Shown here piece after piece: positions 31,103-39,431 of a DNA stretch of 64,000 nucleotides. This DNA comes from Shinella sp032095155 (lineage in GTDB: Bacteria > Pseudomonadota > Alphaproteobacteria > Rhizobiales > Rhizobiaceae). The stretch spans positions 124,001 through 188,000 of the forward strand of contig NZ_JBLZPK010000014.1 of the NCBI RefSeq assembly GCF_049199905.1, given 5' to 3'. Below the pieces are notes generated by a model. That model ran no database searches. It was not told where the DNA came from and worked only from the letters and a program-made list of their open reading frames with translations. Both the position numbers and the translations under genes were made by a program. Each line of letters begins with the position of its first letter. The stretch's first letter is position 1.

Positions 31103-31680
31103 TGGCGAAGCTCCTTCGCAACGCCGACCATCGCCGCATGCCGTGGAAGAACGGCGGCGGCGAGACGGTCGAGGTGATCGTGCATCCGGAAGGCGCAAGC
31201 CTTTCGGATTTCGGCTGGCGCGTCAGCATGGCGACGGTGGCGAGCGACGGGCCGTTCTCGGTCTTTCCCGGCATCGACCGCACGCTGGCGGTGCTTTCCG
31301 GCGAGGGCATGGATCTCTCCATCGAGGGTCTGGGCGACCGGCTGCTGACGCCGGCCTCCGCCCCACTGCCCTTCCCGGCCGACGCGCCCACCACGGCGCG
31401 CCTGATTGGTGGCCCGATCACCGATCTCAACGTGATGACGCGGCGCGGTGTCTTCGGCCACACGCTCACACATCATGTCGTCACGGGCTCAACGGCGCTT
31501 CCGGCATCGTCAGGCGAACGCCTGCTGCTGGCGCTGGAACCACTCGGCGTATCCACCACGGAAGGCCTCATCGGCCTCCAGCCGCTCGATGCCTTGGTGC
31601 TCGGCGGCTCGGAGAAAGCCGACGTGCTGGCCGCAGGAGAACGCAGCGCCTTCTATCTGGTAGAAATCACTCCCGCCTGA
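31102..31680 (+). CDS. hutD: HutD family protein
   Basis: A 192-residue cupin-like (Ves/HutD) protein. HutD is common in proteobacterial hut operons and is thought to limit or tune pathway flux, but its biochemical role is not settled. Visible family blocks are RMPWKNGGGETVEV, DFGWRVSMATVASDGPFS, FPGIDRTLAVLSGEGM and LNVMTRRGVFGHTL. The ATG at 31102 overlaps the hutU stop by one base, so it is the last gene of the coupled hutI-H-G-U-D operon. Confidence 0.88.
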   Translation: MAKLLRNADHRRMPWKNGGGETVEVIVHPEGASLSDFGWRVSMATVASDGPFSVFPGIDRTLAVLSGEGMDLSIEGLGDRLLTPASAPLPFPADAPTTARLIGGPITDLNVMTRRGVFGHTLTHHVVTGSTALPASSGERLLLALEPLGVSTTEGLIGLQPLDALVLGGSEKADVLAAGERSAFYLVEITPA

Positions 31681-31764
31681 GCGATCGGCGCAAGCGATTT
31701 CCTTGTCCGCCCCCATGCGGAGTGCTACCTCCCGGCACATCAATTTTTGCCGGGAGACATTTTC

Positions 31765-32751
31765 ATGAGACATCGCAAATTCGGCCGCACGGGTTTTACC
31801 ACCACGGATATCGGTTTCGGCGCCTGGCAGATCGGCGGCGCCTGGGGTGATGTCAGCGAGGCCGATGGCCACGCCGCGCTCAATGCCGCGCTCGATGCCG
31901 GCATGAGCTTCATCGACACCGCCGACGTCTATGGCGATGGCCGCTCGGAAAAGATCATCGCCGATGTGCTCAAGGATCGCGGCGGCCAGCGCCCGATGGT
32001 CGCCACCAAGGCCGGCCGCCGGCTCTCGCCGCATGTCGCCGATGGCTACACCAAGGCCAATCTCGAAGGCTTCATCGATCGCAGCCTGAAAAACCTCGGT
32101 GTCGAGCGCCTCGACCTCGTGCAGCTGCATTGCCCGCCGACCGACGTCTATTACCGCCCGGAGGTTTTCCACGCGCTTGACGAGATCAAGGCCGCCGGCA
32201 AGATCGCCAACTACGGCGTCAGCGTCGAGAAGGTCGAGGAAGCGCTGAAGGCGATCGAATATCCCGGCGTGGTCAGCGTGCAGATCATCTACAACATCTT
32301 CCGCCAGCGCCCGGCGGCGCTGTTCTTCAAGGAAGCCGCCCGCCGCCAGGTCGCCGTCATCGCCCGCGTGCCGCTGGCCAGCGGCCTGCTCTCCGGCAAG
32401 ATCACCCGCGAGACGGCCTTTGCCGCCGATGACCACCGCAACTTCAACCGCAACGGCGATGCCTTCGATGTCGGCGAGACCTTTGCCGGCGTGCCCTTCG
32501 AGACCGGCTTGCAGGCTGTCGAGGAAATCCGCGCGCTGGTGCCGGCGAGCCAGACCATGGCGGCCTTCGCGCTGCGCTGGATCCTGATGGCGGATGCTGT
32601 CAGCGTCGTCATTCCCGGTGCCCGCAATGCTGAGCAGGCCGAGGCCAATGCCAAGGCCGCCGGCCTGCCCGCGATCCCGGAAGACGTCATGGAAGCGACG
32701 CGCGAGATCTATTACCGGCTCGTCGCGCCGCACGTTCAGCACCGCTGGTAA
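31765..32751 (+). CDS. Aldo/keto reductase
   Basis: A 328-residue NADPH-dependent oxidoreductase of the AKR superfamily (YdhF/Tas-like group). The catalytic tetrad is visible: Asp and Tyr in FIDTADVYGDGRSE, Lys in MVATKAGRR and His in LVQLHCPPTD. The C-terminal cofactor segment SVVIPGARNAEQAEANAKA is typical. The ATG at 31765 follows GGGAGA. It stands alone, 84 bases after hutD and without evident coupling to the hut operon. The substrate cannot be told from sequence. Confidence 0.9.
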   Translation: MRHRKFGRTGFTTTDIGFGAWQIGGAWGDVSEADGHAALNAALDAGMSFIDTADVYGDGRSEKIIADVLKDRGGQRPMVATKAGRRLSPHVADGYTKANLEGFIDRSLKNLGVERLDLVQLHCPPTDVYYRPEVFHALDEIKAAGKIANYGVSVEKVEEALKAIEYPGVVSVQIIYNIFRQRPAALFFKEAARRQVAVIARVPLASGLLSGKITRETAFAADDHRNFNRNGDAFDVGETFAGVPFETGLQAVEEIRALVPASQTMAAFALRWILMADAVSVVIPGARNAEQAEANAKAAGLPAIPEDVMEATREIYYRLVAPHVQHRW

Positions 32752-32761
32752 ATCAATGCGA

Positions 32762-32815
32762 GCGCATAAACGGAAATGATAGCCGACATCAGGTCTATCT
32801 ATTTCGTTTATGCGC
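32762..32815. repeat. 10-bp inverted repeat before the binding-protein gene
   Basis: GCGCATAAAC (32762-32771) and GTTTATGCGC (32806-32815), exact complements 34 bases apart, continuing with near matches inward. The spacing of about four helical turns could suit a regulator or a long hairpin. It lies between the aldo/keto reductase stop and the start at 32867. Confidence 0.6.
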
Positions 32816-32866
32816 AACCTCGCGCTACCGTTCCCCATCGGTCACGACAACAACAGGGGAACGACC

Positions 32867-33643
32867 ATGAAAAAAATGCTGCTCGCACTGGCGCTGGCAG
32901 GCTCCACCCTCCTTTCCGCAGCCGCTTCCGCCGAGACGCTGAAGATCGGCACGGAGGGCGCCTACCCGCCCTTCAACTTCCAGGATTCCAACGGCAAGCT
33001 CGGTGGCTTCGACGTCGAGATCGGCCTTGCGCTCTGCGAGAAGATGAAGGTGGAATGCGAAGTCGTCGGCCAGGATTGGGACGGCATCATTCCGGGCCTT
33101 CTCGCCAAGAAATACGACATGATCATCGCCTCGATGTTCATCACCGAAGAGCGCAAGAAGCAGGTCAACTTTACCGACCCCTACTATCTTGCCGCGATGA
33201 CCCATGCCGCACCGAAGAATTCCGGCATCACGGATTTCACCAATGAGGGCATGAAGGGCAAGACGATCGGCGCCCAGGGCGGCACGACGCAGGCCGACTA
33301 CGCCGCCGCCGTTTATCCCGATGCCGATCTCAAGCTCTATCCGACGCAGGACGAAGTGAACCTCGACATGGCGAACGGCCGCCTCGACCTTCAGGTCGGC
33401 GATATGATCCCGCTGCTCGACTGGGTTACCAAGAACGATGACGGCAAGGCCTGCTGCGAGCTGATCGGCGAGCCGATCACCGACAAGAAGTTCGTCGGCG
33501 AAGGTGTGGGCATCGCGGTCCGCCAGGAAGACAACGACCTGCGCGAAAAACTGAACGCCGCCCTGAAGGAAATCCGCGAGGATGGCACCTACAAGAAGAT
33601 CAACGACAAATACTTTTCCATCGATATCTACACGATGAAATAA
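32867..33643 (+). CDS. Polar amino-acid ABC transporter periplasmic binding protein
   Basis: A 258-residue SBP_bac_3 protein. It has a classic signal peptide (KKMLLALALAGSTLLSAAASA, cleaved before ETLKIG). Then come TEGAYPPFNFQDSNGKLGGFDVEI (in parts), the LCEKMKVECEVV pair of cysteines, DWDGIIPGLLAKKYDMIIASM and VNFTDPYYLA. This is the lysine/arginine/ornithine/histidine-binding group. A ribosome site, GGGGAA, precedes the ATG. No permease or ATPase genes follow, so it is an orphan that must borrow a transporter. A terminator comes directly after. A link with histidine uptake is plausible given the hut operon upstream, but is not shown. Confidence 0.88.
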   Translation: MKKMLLALALAGSTLLSAAASAETLKIGTEGAYPPFNFQDSNGKLGGFDVEIGLALCEKMKVECEVVGQDWDGIIPGLLAKKYDMIIASMFITEERKKQVNFTDPYYLAAMTHAAPKNSGITDFTNEGMKGKTIGAQGGTTQADYAAAVYPDADLKLYPTQDEVNLDMANGRLDLQVGDMIPLLDWVTKNDDGKACCELIGEPITDKKFVGEGVGIAVRQEDNDLREKLNAALKEIREDGTYKKINDKYFSIDIYTMK

Positions 33644-33650
33644 GGATTTT

Positions 33651-33675
33651 GGGGCGGCTTCGGCCGCCCCTTTTC
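33651..33675 (+). terminator. Rho-independent terminator after the binding-protein gene
   Basis: GGGGCGGC-TTCG-GCCGCCCC, a perfect 8-base stem with a stable TTCG loop, followed by TTTT. It starts 8 bases after the stop codon at 33643. Confidence 0.9.
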
Positions 33676-33685
33676 GTTTCCGGCA

Positions 33686-33901
33686 TCACGAACCGGGCCG
33701 GGCGTTCCCGACGCTCTTCGTCATGCGGTAGGCGGTCGAGATGAATGGCTCGGCCTCCTCATCCTCAATCGGACTGACGAGAAAGGGAAACGGGTCGAGT
33801 GCCCGTCGCGGCCGAAAATCCATGCGCGCTTCTACGCCCGACGCCAGCATGTCATCCACATAGGACCCCGCGAGCCCGCTGGTGCTAAACCGTTCCCACA
33901 T
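33686..33901 (-). CDS. Small hypothetical protein
   Basis: A 71-residue open frame with a possible ribosome site (AGGGGAA, about 8 bases before the ATG at 33901). It has the segment RRALDPFPFLVSPIEDEEAEPFI. No known family or membrane segment was recognised. It fills the gap between a terminator and the LysR gene. Coding status is uncertain. Confidence 0.35.
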   Translation of the reverse strand: MWERFSTSGLAGSYVDDMLASGVEARMDFRPRRALDPFPFLVSPIEDEEAEPFISTAYRMTKSVGNARPGS

Positions 33902-34044
33902 ATGGCATTTCCCCTTCTTTCAGGGTGCCCAATGCGTCGGAAACGGAATTGGTTCCGCGAAAAAACACGGCCGGCGATCACATTCTTGACCGCGCAAAGC
34001 AGGCTTCGCTTGCCTCTCCTTGCGCTGTCATCCTAACTACACGC

Positions 34045-35001
34045 ATGCCGATAAATCGCCTCGAACGCTTTGCCCACAACCTCGACTGGAACCTGCTGCG
34101 CACCTTCGTCGTCGTGGTGGAGGAAGGCTCGATCACCCGCGCGGCGAACCGCCTGCTTCTTCAGCAGCCCGCCGTCAGCATGGCGCTGAAGCGGCTCGAG
34201 CAATCCGTCGGCCATCGATTGATCGATCGCAGCCCCGGCCGCTTCGAACTCACCGAGGCCGGCGAGCGGCTGCATGCGCTCTGCCACGATATCTTTTCCG
34301 CCATCGTGCGCCTGCCCGAGGCCATGGAGCCTTCCGGCGAAGACGTGTCGGGCCATATCACCATCCACGCCGTCAGCCACGCCATGAACCCGGCCTGGGA
34401 TCGGGCGATCGCCGATTTCTTCCGGCTGCATCCGCGCGTCACCGTGGGCGTGACCGTCGAGACGACGACGGACGTCATCCGCTCGGTGGAGCGCGGCGTC
34501 GCGACACTCGGCCTCTCCGACGGGATCATCCCGGAGGGTTTGGAGAAAGCGCCCTTCTGTTACGAACGCTATGCGCTCTATTGCGGCCGCGCACACCGTC
34601 TGTTCGGTACGCGCGACGCCCGACCGGAGGATCTGCGCGGCGAACCCTATGTCAGCTTCCTCGCCGATGTGCTGGGCGGGCCGCATATGGGGCCGGTGAC
34701 GGCCGTGCGGGCCGTCGGCTCCTTCGGCCAGCAGGTCCGTGCGCTGGCCTTCAACGTGGAGGAAGTGCTGCGGCTGGTGGTTGCCAATGCCGGCATCGGC
34801 ATGCTGCCGGCGCACCTGACCGGCGCGGCACTGGCCGCCGGCGAACTCTGGCAATTGCCGCCCTATGACGACCTGCCGGTGGCGGAGACCTTTCGCATCA
34901 CCAATCCCGGCTCCGCGCTCAACCCGGCCGAACGCGCCTTTCTGAGCCATGTCGCCGATGTGCCACCGTGGCGCTGGGGCGAGCCGCATCAATCGAACTG
35001 A
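34045..35001 (+). CDS. LysR-family transcriptional regulator
   Basis: A 318-residue LysR-type regulator. The N-terminal winged helix reads LDWNLLRTFVVVVEEGSITRAANRLLLQQPAVSMALKRLEQ (in parts) with GHRLIDRSPGRFELTEAGE after it. The effector-binding domain follows from about residue 95. The ATG at 34045 sits just before the conserved start; the frame upstream is not family-like. It lies 79 bases upstream of an FAD oxidoreductase on the same strand, which is its most likely target. The effector is unknown, perhaps an amino acid. Confidence 0.9.
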   Translation: MPINRLERFAHNLDWNLLRTFVVVVEEGSITRAANRLLLQQPAVSMALKRLEQSVGHRLIDRSPGRFELTEAGERLHALCHDIFSAIVRLPEAMEPSGEDVSGHITIHAVSHAMNPAWDRAIADFFRLHPRVTVGVTVETTTDVIRSVERGVATLGLSDGIIPEGLEKAPFCYERYALYCGRAHRLFGTRDARPEDLRGEPYVSFLADVLGGPHMGPVTAVRAVGSFGQQVRALAFNVEEVLRLVVANAGIGMLPAHLTGAALAAGELWQLPPYDDLPVAETFRITNPGSALNPAERAFLSHVADVPPWRWGEPHQSN

Positions 35002-35080
35002 TATCGGTCGTCATTGCTATAAATTTGAAAAATGCCACCGGCTTGCTTAGGCCTATTTCCTCAGCACACCGGAGGGGACC

Positions 35081-36205
35081 ATGCAGACTTTCGACATCGC
35101 GATCATCGGCGGCGGCATTGCCGGCATCTCGCTTGCCTATTTCCTGAGCCCCCACCGCTCCGTCGTCGTGCTGGAGCGAGAAGACGCGCTCGGCTATCAC
35201 AGCACCGGCCGTTCGGCGGCGGAATTCACGTTGCGGGACAATGCACCGCTGGTGAATGCGCTCGCCCGCGCCAGCCATGCTTTCCTGATGGAACCGCCCG
35301 CCGGTTTTGCCGATGTGCCGCTGCTCATCGAGCGCGGCAGCATCATCCTCGGCACCGAGGACAAGGCGACGCTGGTGCGCGAGCGCTTCGAGCAGGCAAA
35401 GGCGCTGGGCATCGCCGTCGAATGGCTGGACGAAGCCACGATGCTTTCCCGCGCGCCCATGCTGAAGCCCTCCTATGCCGCAGCCGCCTATTTCGACCCG
35501 GACTATTGGGACATCGAGGTGGACGCCCTGCTGCAAGCTTATGCCCGCTACGCCCGCCGCCACGGGGCGCAGATCCTTGAAAAGCGCCAGCTGACCGGCG
35601 CCCGCCGGGTCGGCAATCAATGGCTCGTTGAAACGAACGAAGAAACGATCGCGGCCGGAACGGTGGTGAATGCCGCCGGCGGCTGGGCGGATACGGTCGC
35701 GTCGCTCTGCGGTGTCACCCCCATGGGCATCGTGCCGCATCGCCGCACCGCCATCACCGTCGACCTGCCCGAGGGCATCGACGCCAGTCGCCTGCCCGAA
35801 ATCAACGAGGTGGAGGAAATCTTCTACTTCAAGCCGGAAGGCGGCCGCCTGCTCGCCTCGCCTGCCGATGCCACGCCCTGCGAAGCGGCCGACGTGCAAC
35901 CGGAAGAGCTCGACGTCGCCTATGCCGCCCACTATGTCGAGGAGGCGACGACGCTCAATGTGCGCCGCATCTTCAAGAGCTGGGCCGGCCTGCGCAGCTT
36001 TTCCGCAGACCGCCTGCCCGTCATCGGCTTGGCCAGGGATGCCGAGAACTTCTTCTGGCTCGCCGGCCAGGGCGGCTACGGCATCCTCACCTCGCCCGCC
36101 CTCGGCAGTCTCGCCGCCGCCCTTCTGACGGAAAGCCCGGTGCCGGAGCCGCTGGCCCGCGAGGGCATCGGGGCCGACACGTTCAGTCCCGCACGCTTTC
36201 CCTGA
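35081..36205 (+). CDS. FAD-dependent amino-acid oxidoreductase (DAO family)
   Basis: A 374-residue DAO-superfamily protein. The dinucleotide-binding motif FDIAIIGGGIAGISLAYFL is at the N-terminus, with GYHSTGRSAAEF just after it, as in D-arginine dehydrogenase and glycine oxidase relatives. The C-terminal FAD contact is IFKSWAGLRSFSADRLPVIG and GQGGYGILTSPALG. It probably oxidises a D-amino acid or secondary amine and passes electrons to the respiratory chain or oxygen. I favour the D-arginine dehydrogenase group on overall pattern, with limited certainty. A LysR gene precedes it and a two-way terminator follows. Confidence 0.85.
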   Translation: MQTFDIAIIGGGIAGISLAYFLSPHRSVVVLEREDALGYHSTGRSAAEFTLRDNAPLVNALARASHAFLMEPPAGFADVPLLIERGSIILGTEDKATLVRERFEQAKALGIAVEWLDEATMLSRAPMLKPSYAAAAYFDPDYWDIEVDALLQAYARYARRHGAQILEKRQLTGARRVGNQWLVETNEETIAAGTVVNAAGGWADTVASLCGVTPMGIVPHRRTAITVDLPEGIDASRLPEINEVEEIFYFKPEGGRLLASPADATPCEAADVQPEELDVAYAAHYVEEATTLNVRRIFKSWAGLRSFSADRLPVIGLARDAENFFWLAGQGGYGILTSPALGSLAAALLTESPVPEPLAREGIGADTFSPARFP

Positions 36206-36208
36206 AAC

Positions 36209-36238
36209 GAAACGGGCGCCTCAAGGGCGCCCGTTCTG
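36209..36238. terminator. Bidirectional terminator between the FAD oxidoreductase and secDF
   Basis: AACGGGCGCC, five bases, GGCGCCCGTT between two convergent genes. A short T-rich stretch follows on each strand. Confidence 0.75.
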
Positions 36239-36241
36239 GTT

Positions 36242-38770
36242 TCAAGCTTCCGCTGCCGGCGTGCCGGCGGTGCGAGTTGCGCTGCGATCCTTCCAGTACC
36301 GGTTGAGGAAGAGCAGGATCGGGCCGCCGATATAGATCGACGAGGTCGTCGCGACGATGACGCCGAACAGCATCGGCCAGGCGAACGGCTTGACCGTATC
36401 GCCGCCCCAGATCGCCATCGGCAGCAGCGAGACCGCGACGGCGAGCGAGGTGAAGATGCATCGCATGACCACCTGGTTGATCGACAGGTCGATGAGATCG
36501 GAGAACGGCATCGACTTGTACTTGCGCATGTTCTCTCGCATGCGGTCGTACACCACCACCTTGTCGTTGACCGAGTAACCGATCAGCGTCAGCACGGCGG
36601 CGATGGCCGTCAGGTTGAAGTCGATCTGCATCAGCGAGAAGAAACCGATCATCTTGGTAATATCCAGGATGAGCGTCGCGATGGCGCCCACGGCGAAGTG
36701 CCATTCGAAACGCCACCAGATGTAGATCAGAATCGCCAGCATGCCGAGACCGACGGCGAGGAAGCCGGAACGGGCAAGCTCGGTGGAAACCGTCGGGCCG
36801 ACCACTTCCGTGCGCTCGAAGCTCGCATCCGGGATCACTTCGGCAACGCCGTCGCGGATCTTCTGAAGGGCTGCGGTCTGCACCTCTTCACCGCCCGGCT
36901 GACGCTGGACGCGGACGAGCACCGAGGTGCCCTGCCCGAATTCCTGCAGCGCCACTTCGCCGAGGTTCAGGCCTTCCATCTTCTCGCGCAGCGGCGCGAG
37001 GTTGATCGGCGTCTTGGAGGTCGCCTCGACCTGAATACCACCGACGAAGTCGATGCCGTAGTTGAGGCCCGGCGTGAAGAACAGGATGATCGAGCTCGTC
37101 GAAATGAAGGCCGACATAGCAATCGCGATATAGCGGCCGCGCATGAAGGAGAAGGTCGGGATTTCCCAGACTTGGCCGAAGAGCGAGTGGATTTCGATCT
37201 TCTTCATCTTCCGCACGATGACGGCTTCGCGCATCAGGAAACGCACGAAGGTGATGGAGGTGAACATCGAGATCGCAAGGCCGATGATCATGGTGATCGC
37301 GAAGCCGCGTACCGGACCCGAGCCGAACATGAAGAGCAGGATCATGCCGACCATGGTCGTCATGTTGCCGTCGACGATGGTCGCATAGGCCTTGTTGAAG
37401 CCGACATCGAGCGCCTTCATGGCGCCTGCCCCGCCCGCCGTCTCTTCGCGGATACGAGCGTTGATGAGGATGTTGGCGTCCACGGCCATGCCGATGCCGA
37501 GGATGATACCGGCAATACCCGGCAGCGTCAGCGTGGAACCCAGAATGCCGAGCAGGCCGATCGTCAGGATCGTGTGCAGCACGAGGCCGAGATTGGCGAT
37601 AAGGCCCCAGGAGCCGTAGAGCACCTGCATCAGCACCACGACGGCCGCAAGGCCGGCGAGACCGGTATAGAGACCCATGCGGATCGAGTCCGAACCGAGG
37701 TTCGGGCCGACGGTTCGCTCTTCGATGATGGTGAGCGGTGCCGGCAGGGCACCGGAGCGCAGGAGCGCCGAAAGGACGGTCGCTTCCTGCGGGTTGAAGT
37801 TGCCGGAGATCTGGCCCTGGCCGCCGATGATCGGCTCGCGGATGACGGGAGCCGTCAGCACCTTGCCGTCAAGAACGATGGCGAAGGGCTTGCCGACATT
37901 GGCCTGCGTGATCTCCGCGAACTGGCGTGCGCCGGTCGAATCGAAGCTGAACGAGACGATCGGCTCGCTCGTGCGCTGGTCGAAGCCGGCCTTGGCATCC
38001 GCCAGACGGTCGCCCGAGATCGCGACGCGCTCTTCGACAGCGTATTTGTTGTTGTCGTTGGCGCCGGGCAGGATGAGCACGCCGCGCGGGGCGACGCCGT
38101 TCGGGTCCACGGTCTGGTCGACCATGTGGAAGCTCATCTGCGCGGTCGAGCCGAGCAGCTGGCGCAGGCGCGTCGGGTCCTGGAGACCCGGCAGCTGCAC
38201 GAGGATGCGGTCGCCGCCGACGCGCTGGATGAGCGGTTCAGCAACGCCGACCTGGTCGACGCGGCGACGGATGATCTCAAGGCTCTGCTCGACGGCGGCC
38301 GACATGCGCTCGTTGACGCCGGCTTCCGTCAGCGTGACGTTGATCACGAGGTCGGTGTTGGCGACATCGATATCGGAGGAACCGCCGCCGAAACCGAGCG
38401 TCGAGGTCGGCGCTGCGAGCTTGCGCACTTCCGGCAGGACCTTGTCGAGGGCTGCCTGGTCGGGCAGCGTGATCGTCAGCGTCGTGCCGTTGAGGCGGGC
38501 GGCCGAGGCGCGCTCGCCTGCGGTGCGCAGGATGGCGCGCGTGTCGTTCAGCAGCGAATCCATGCGCGCCTTGCGCAGTGCCGCGGAATCCACTTCGAGC
38601 ACGAGGTGCGAGCCGCCCTTCAGGTCGAGACCGAGGGTGACCGGGTTGGCGGGCAGATAGCGCCCGTATTTTGCCTGCTGTTCAGGCGTCAGCACGTTCG
38701 GCACGGCCGCGAGCATCCCGAACAGGATGATGGCGGCGGAGACAAACAATGCCCATTTGGAGGTTTTCAT
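36242..38770 (-). CDS. secDF: SecDF, fused protein-export membrane protein
   Basis: An 842-residue fusion of SecD and SecF that uses the proton gradient to pull preproteins through SecYEG. The first membrane helix (KWALFVSAAIILFGMLAAVPNV) is followed by the D1 motif GLDLKGGSHLVLEVD. The large P1 periplasmic domain comes next, then the SecD membrane half with GMAVDANILINARIREE. The SecF half starts at about residue 540 (FSFMRGRYIAIAMSAF) with its GIDFVGGIQVE motif and the RMRENMRKYK loop. The fusion is normal for many Rhizobiales. The ATG at 38770 gives the standard start; the frame upstream is extra. No yajC is next to it; an unrelated small gene lies upstream. Confidence 0.95.
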   Translation of the reverse strand: MKTSKWALFVSAAIILFGMLAAVPNVLTPEQQAKYGRYLPANPVTLGLDLKGGSHLVLEVDSAALRKARMDSLLNDTRAILRTAGERASAARLNGTTLTITLPDQAALDKVLPEVRKLAAPTSTLGFGGGSSDIDVANTDLVINVTLTEAGVNERMSAAVEQSLEIIRRRVDQVGVAEPLIQRVGGDRILVQLPGLQDPTRLRQLLGSTAQMSFHMVDQTVDPNGVAPRGVLILPGANDNNKYAVEERVAISGDRLADAKAGFDQRTSEPIVSFSFDSTGARQFAEITQANVGKPFAIVLDGKVLTAPVIREPIIGGQGQISGNFNPQEATVLSALLRSGALPAPLTIIEERTVGPNLGSDSIRMGLYTGLAGLAAVVVLMQVLYGSWGLIANLGLVLHTILTIGLLGILGSTLTLPGIAGIILGIGMAVDANILINARIREETAGGAGAMKALDVGFNKAYATIVDGNMTTMVGMILLFMFGSGPVRGFAITMIIGLAISMFTSITFVRFLMREAVIVRKMKKIEIHSLFGQVWEIPTFSFMRGRYIAIAMSAFISTSSIILFFTPGLNYGIDFVGGIQVEATSKTPINLAPLREKMEGLNLGEVALQEFGQGTSVLVRVQRQPGGEEVQTAALQKIRDGVAEVIPDASFERTEVVGPTVSTELARSGFLAVGLGMLAILIYIWWRFEWHFAVGAIATLILDITKMIGFFSLMQIDFNLTAIAAVLTLIGYSVNDKVVVYDRMRENMRKYKSMPFSDLIDLSINQVVMRCIFTSLAVAVSLLPMAIWGGDTVKPFAWPMLFGVIVATTSSIYIGGPILLFLNRYWKDRSATRTAGTPAAEA

Positions 38771-38874
38771 GGGGTTGTTCCATTTCAACTGCGGGAAAGG
38801 CGCGACAAAAGCCGGCGCCTTCCGTGGGATCGGAATTTCAAGCAAATGGCGCGGCGCATCGGCGCCACAAGGCC

Positions 38875-39291
38875 TCAGGCAGCGAAAGCCGGGGGCGCGC
38901 GGCTGCGGAAGGACGCAGGATGATCCGTTGCGGGCGCGCTGTCATCGACAATGACGGCGGCGGCAATCGACACGACTTCGAACGGGTAGAGAAGAAGGCC
39001 GGCACCGGGAACGAGCGCCTTGCCGGCGCCATCGCCCTCGGGAAGACCGGTTTTCGCCTTGGCGATCCGCCGTTCGGCATGACCGTTGGCCGGGAACCAC
39101 AGTTCATCACCCGCCGCAGACAGCGGCGACGGCGCGACACCACCTTCGGCGGCCGTGCGCTGGGGGTGGCGCGGGGCATCTCCCGGCAGCGAGAACTGCG
39201 AGAGAAACACGGTGAAGAGCAGCACGAGGAAGCTGACGGGCGCAAAACCCCGCTCCCACATCCTTGCCTCTTTGCCGGTTCTTTCCGTCAT
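38875..39291 (-). CDS. Single-pass membrane-anchored hypothetical protein
   Basis: 138 residues from the ATG at 39291 (or 128 from the ATG at 39261). One membrane segment near the start (APVSFLVLLFTVFLSQFSL) is followed by a proline and alanine-rich periplasmic part with GDELWFPANGHAERRIAKAKTG and a second hydrophobic stretch (YPFEVVSIAAAVIVDD). No family was recognised. It lies upstream of and on the same strand as secDF, in the place where yajC is often found, but does not resemble YajC. Confidence 0.5.
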   Translation of the reverse strand: MTERTGKEARMWERGFAPVSFLVLLFTVFLSQFSLPGDAPRHPQRTAAEGGVAPSPLSAAGDELWFPANGHAERRIAKAKTGLPEGDGAGKALVPGAGLLLYPFEVVSIAAAVIVDDSAPATDHPASFRSRAPPAFAA

Positions 39292-39431
39292 TCCCGTCCG
39301 TTTCTTCGAAGGCGGAGCACGGCGCGAAGCAGGGTTCGCAGCAATGCCGATGGTGCGCCAAGAACCATTTACGCCCTGCCAAGTCAAGTTCAGGGCTTAG
39401 CGTCTGCTTTCCATAACAAACGTTTCAGCCC

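Noticed and set aside
36698..38923. 741-residue frame opposite secDF
   Set aside because: His/Asp/Arg-rich shadow without domains. SecDF motifs are complete on the other strand.
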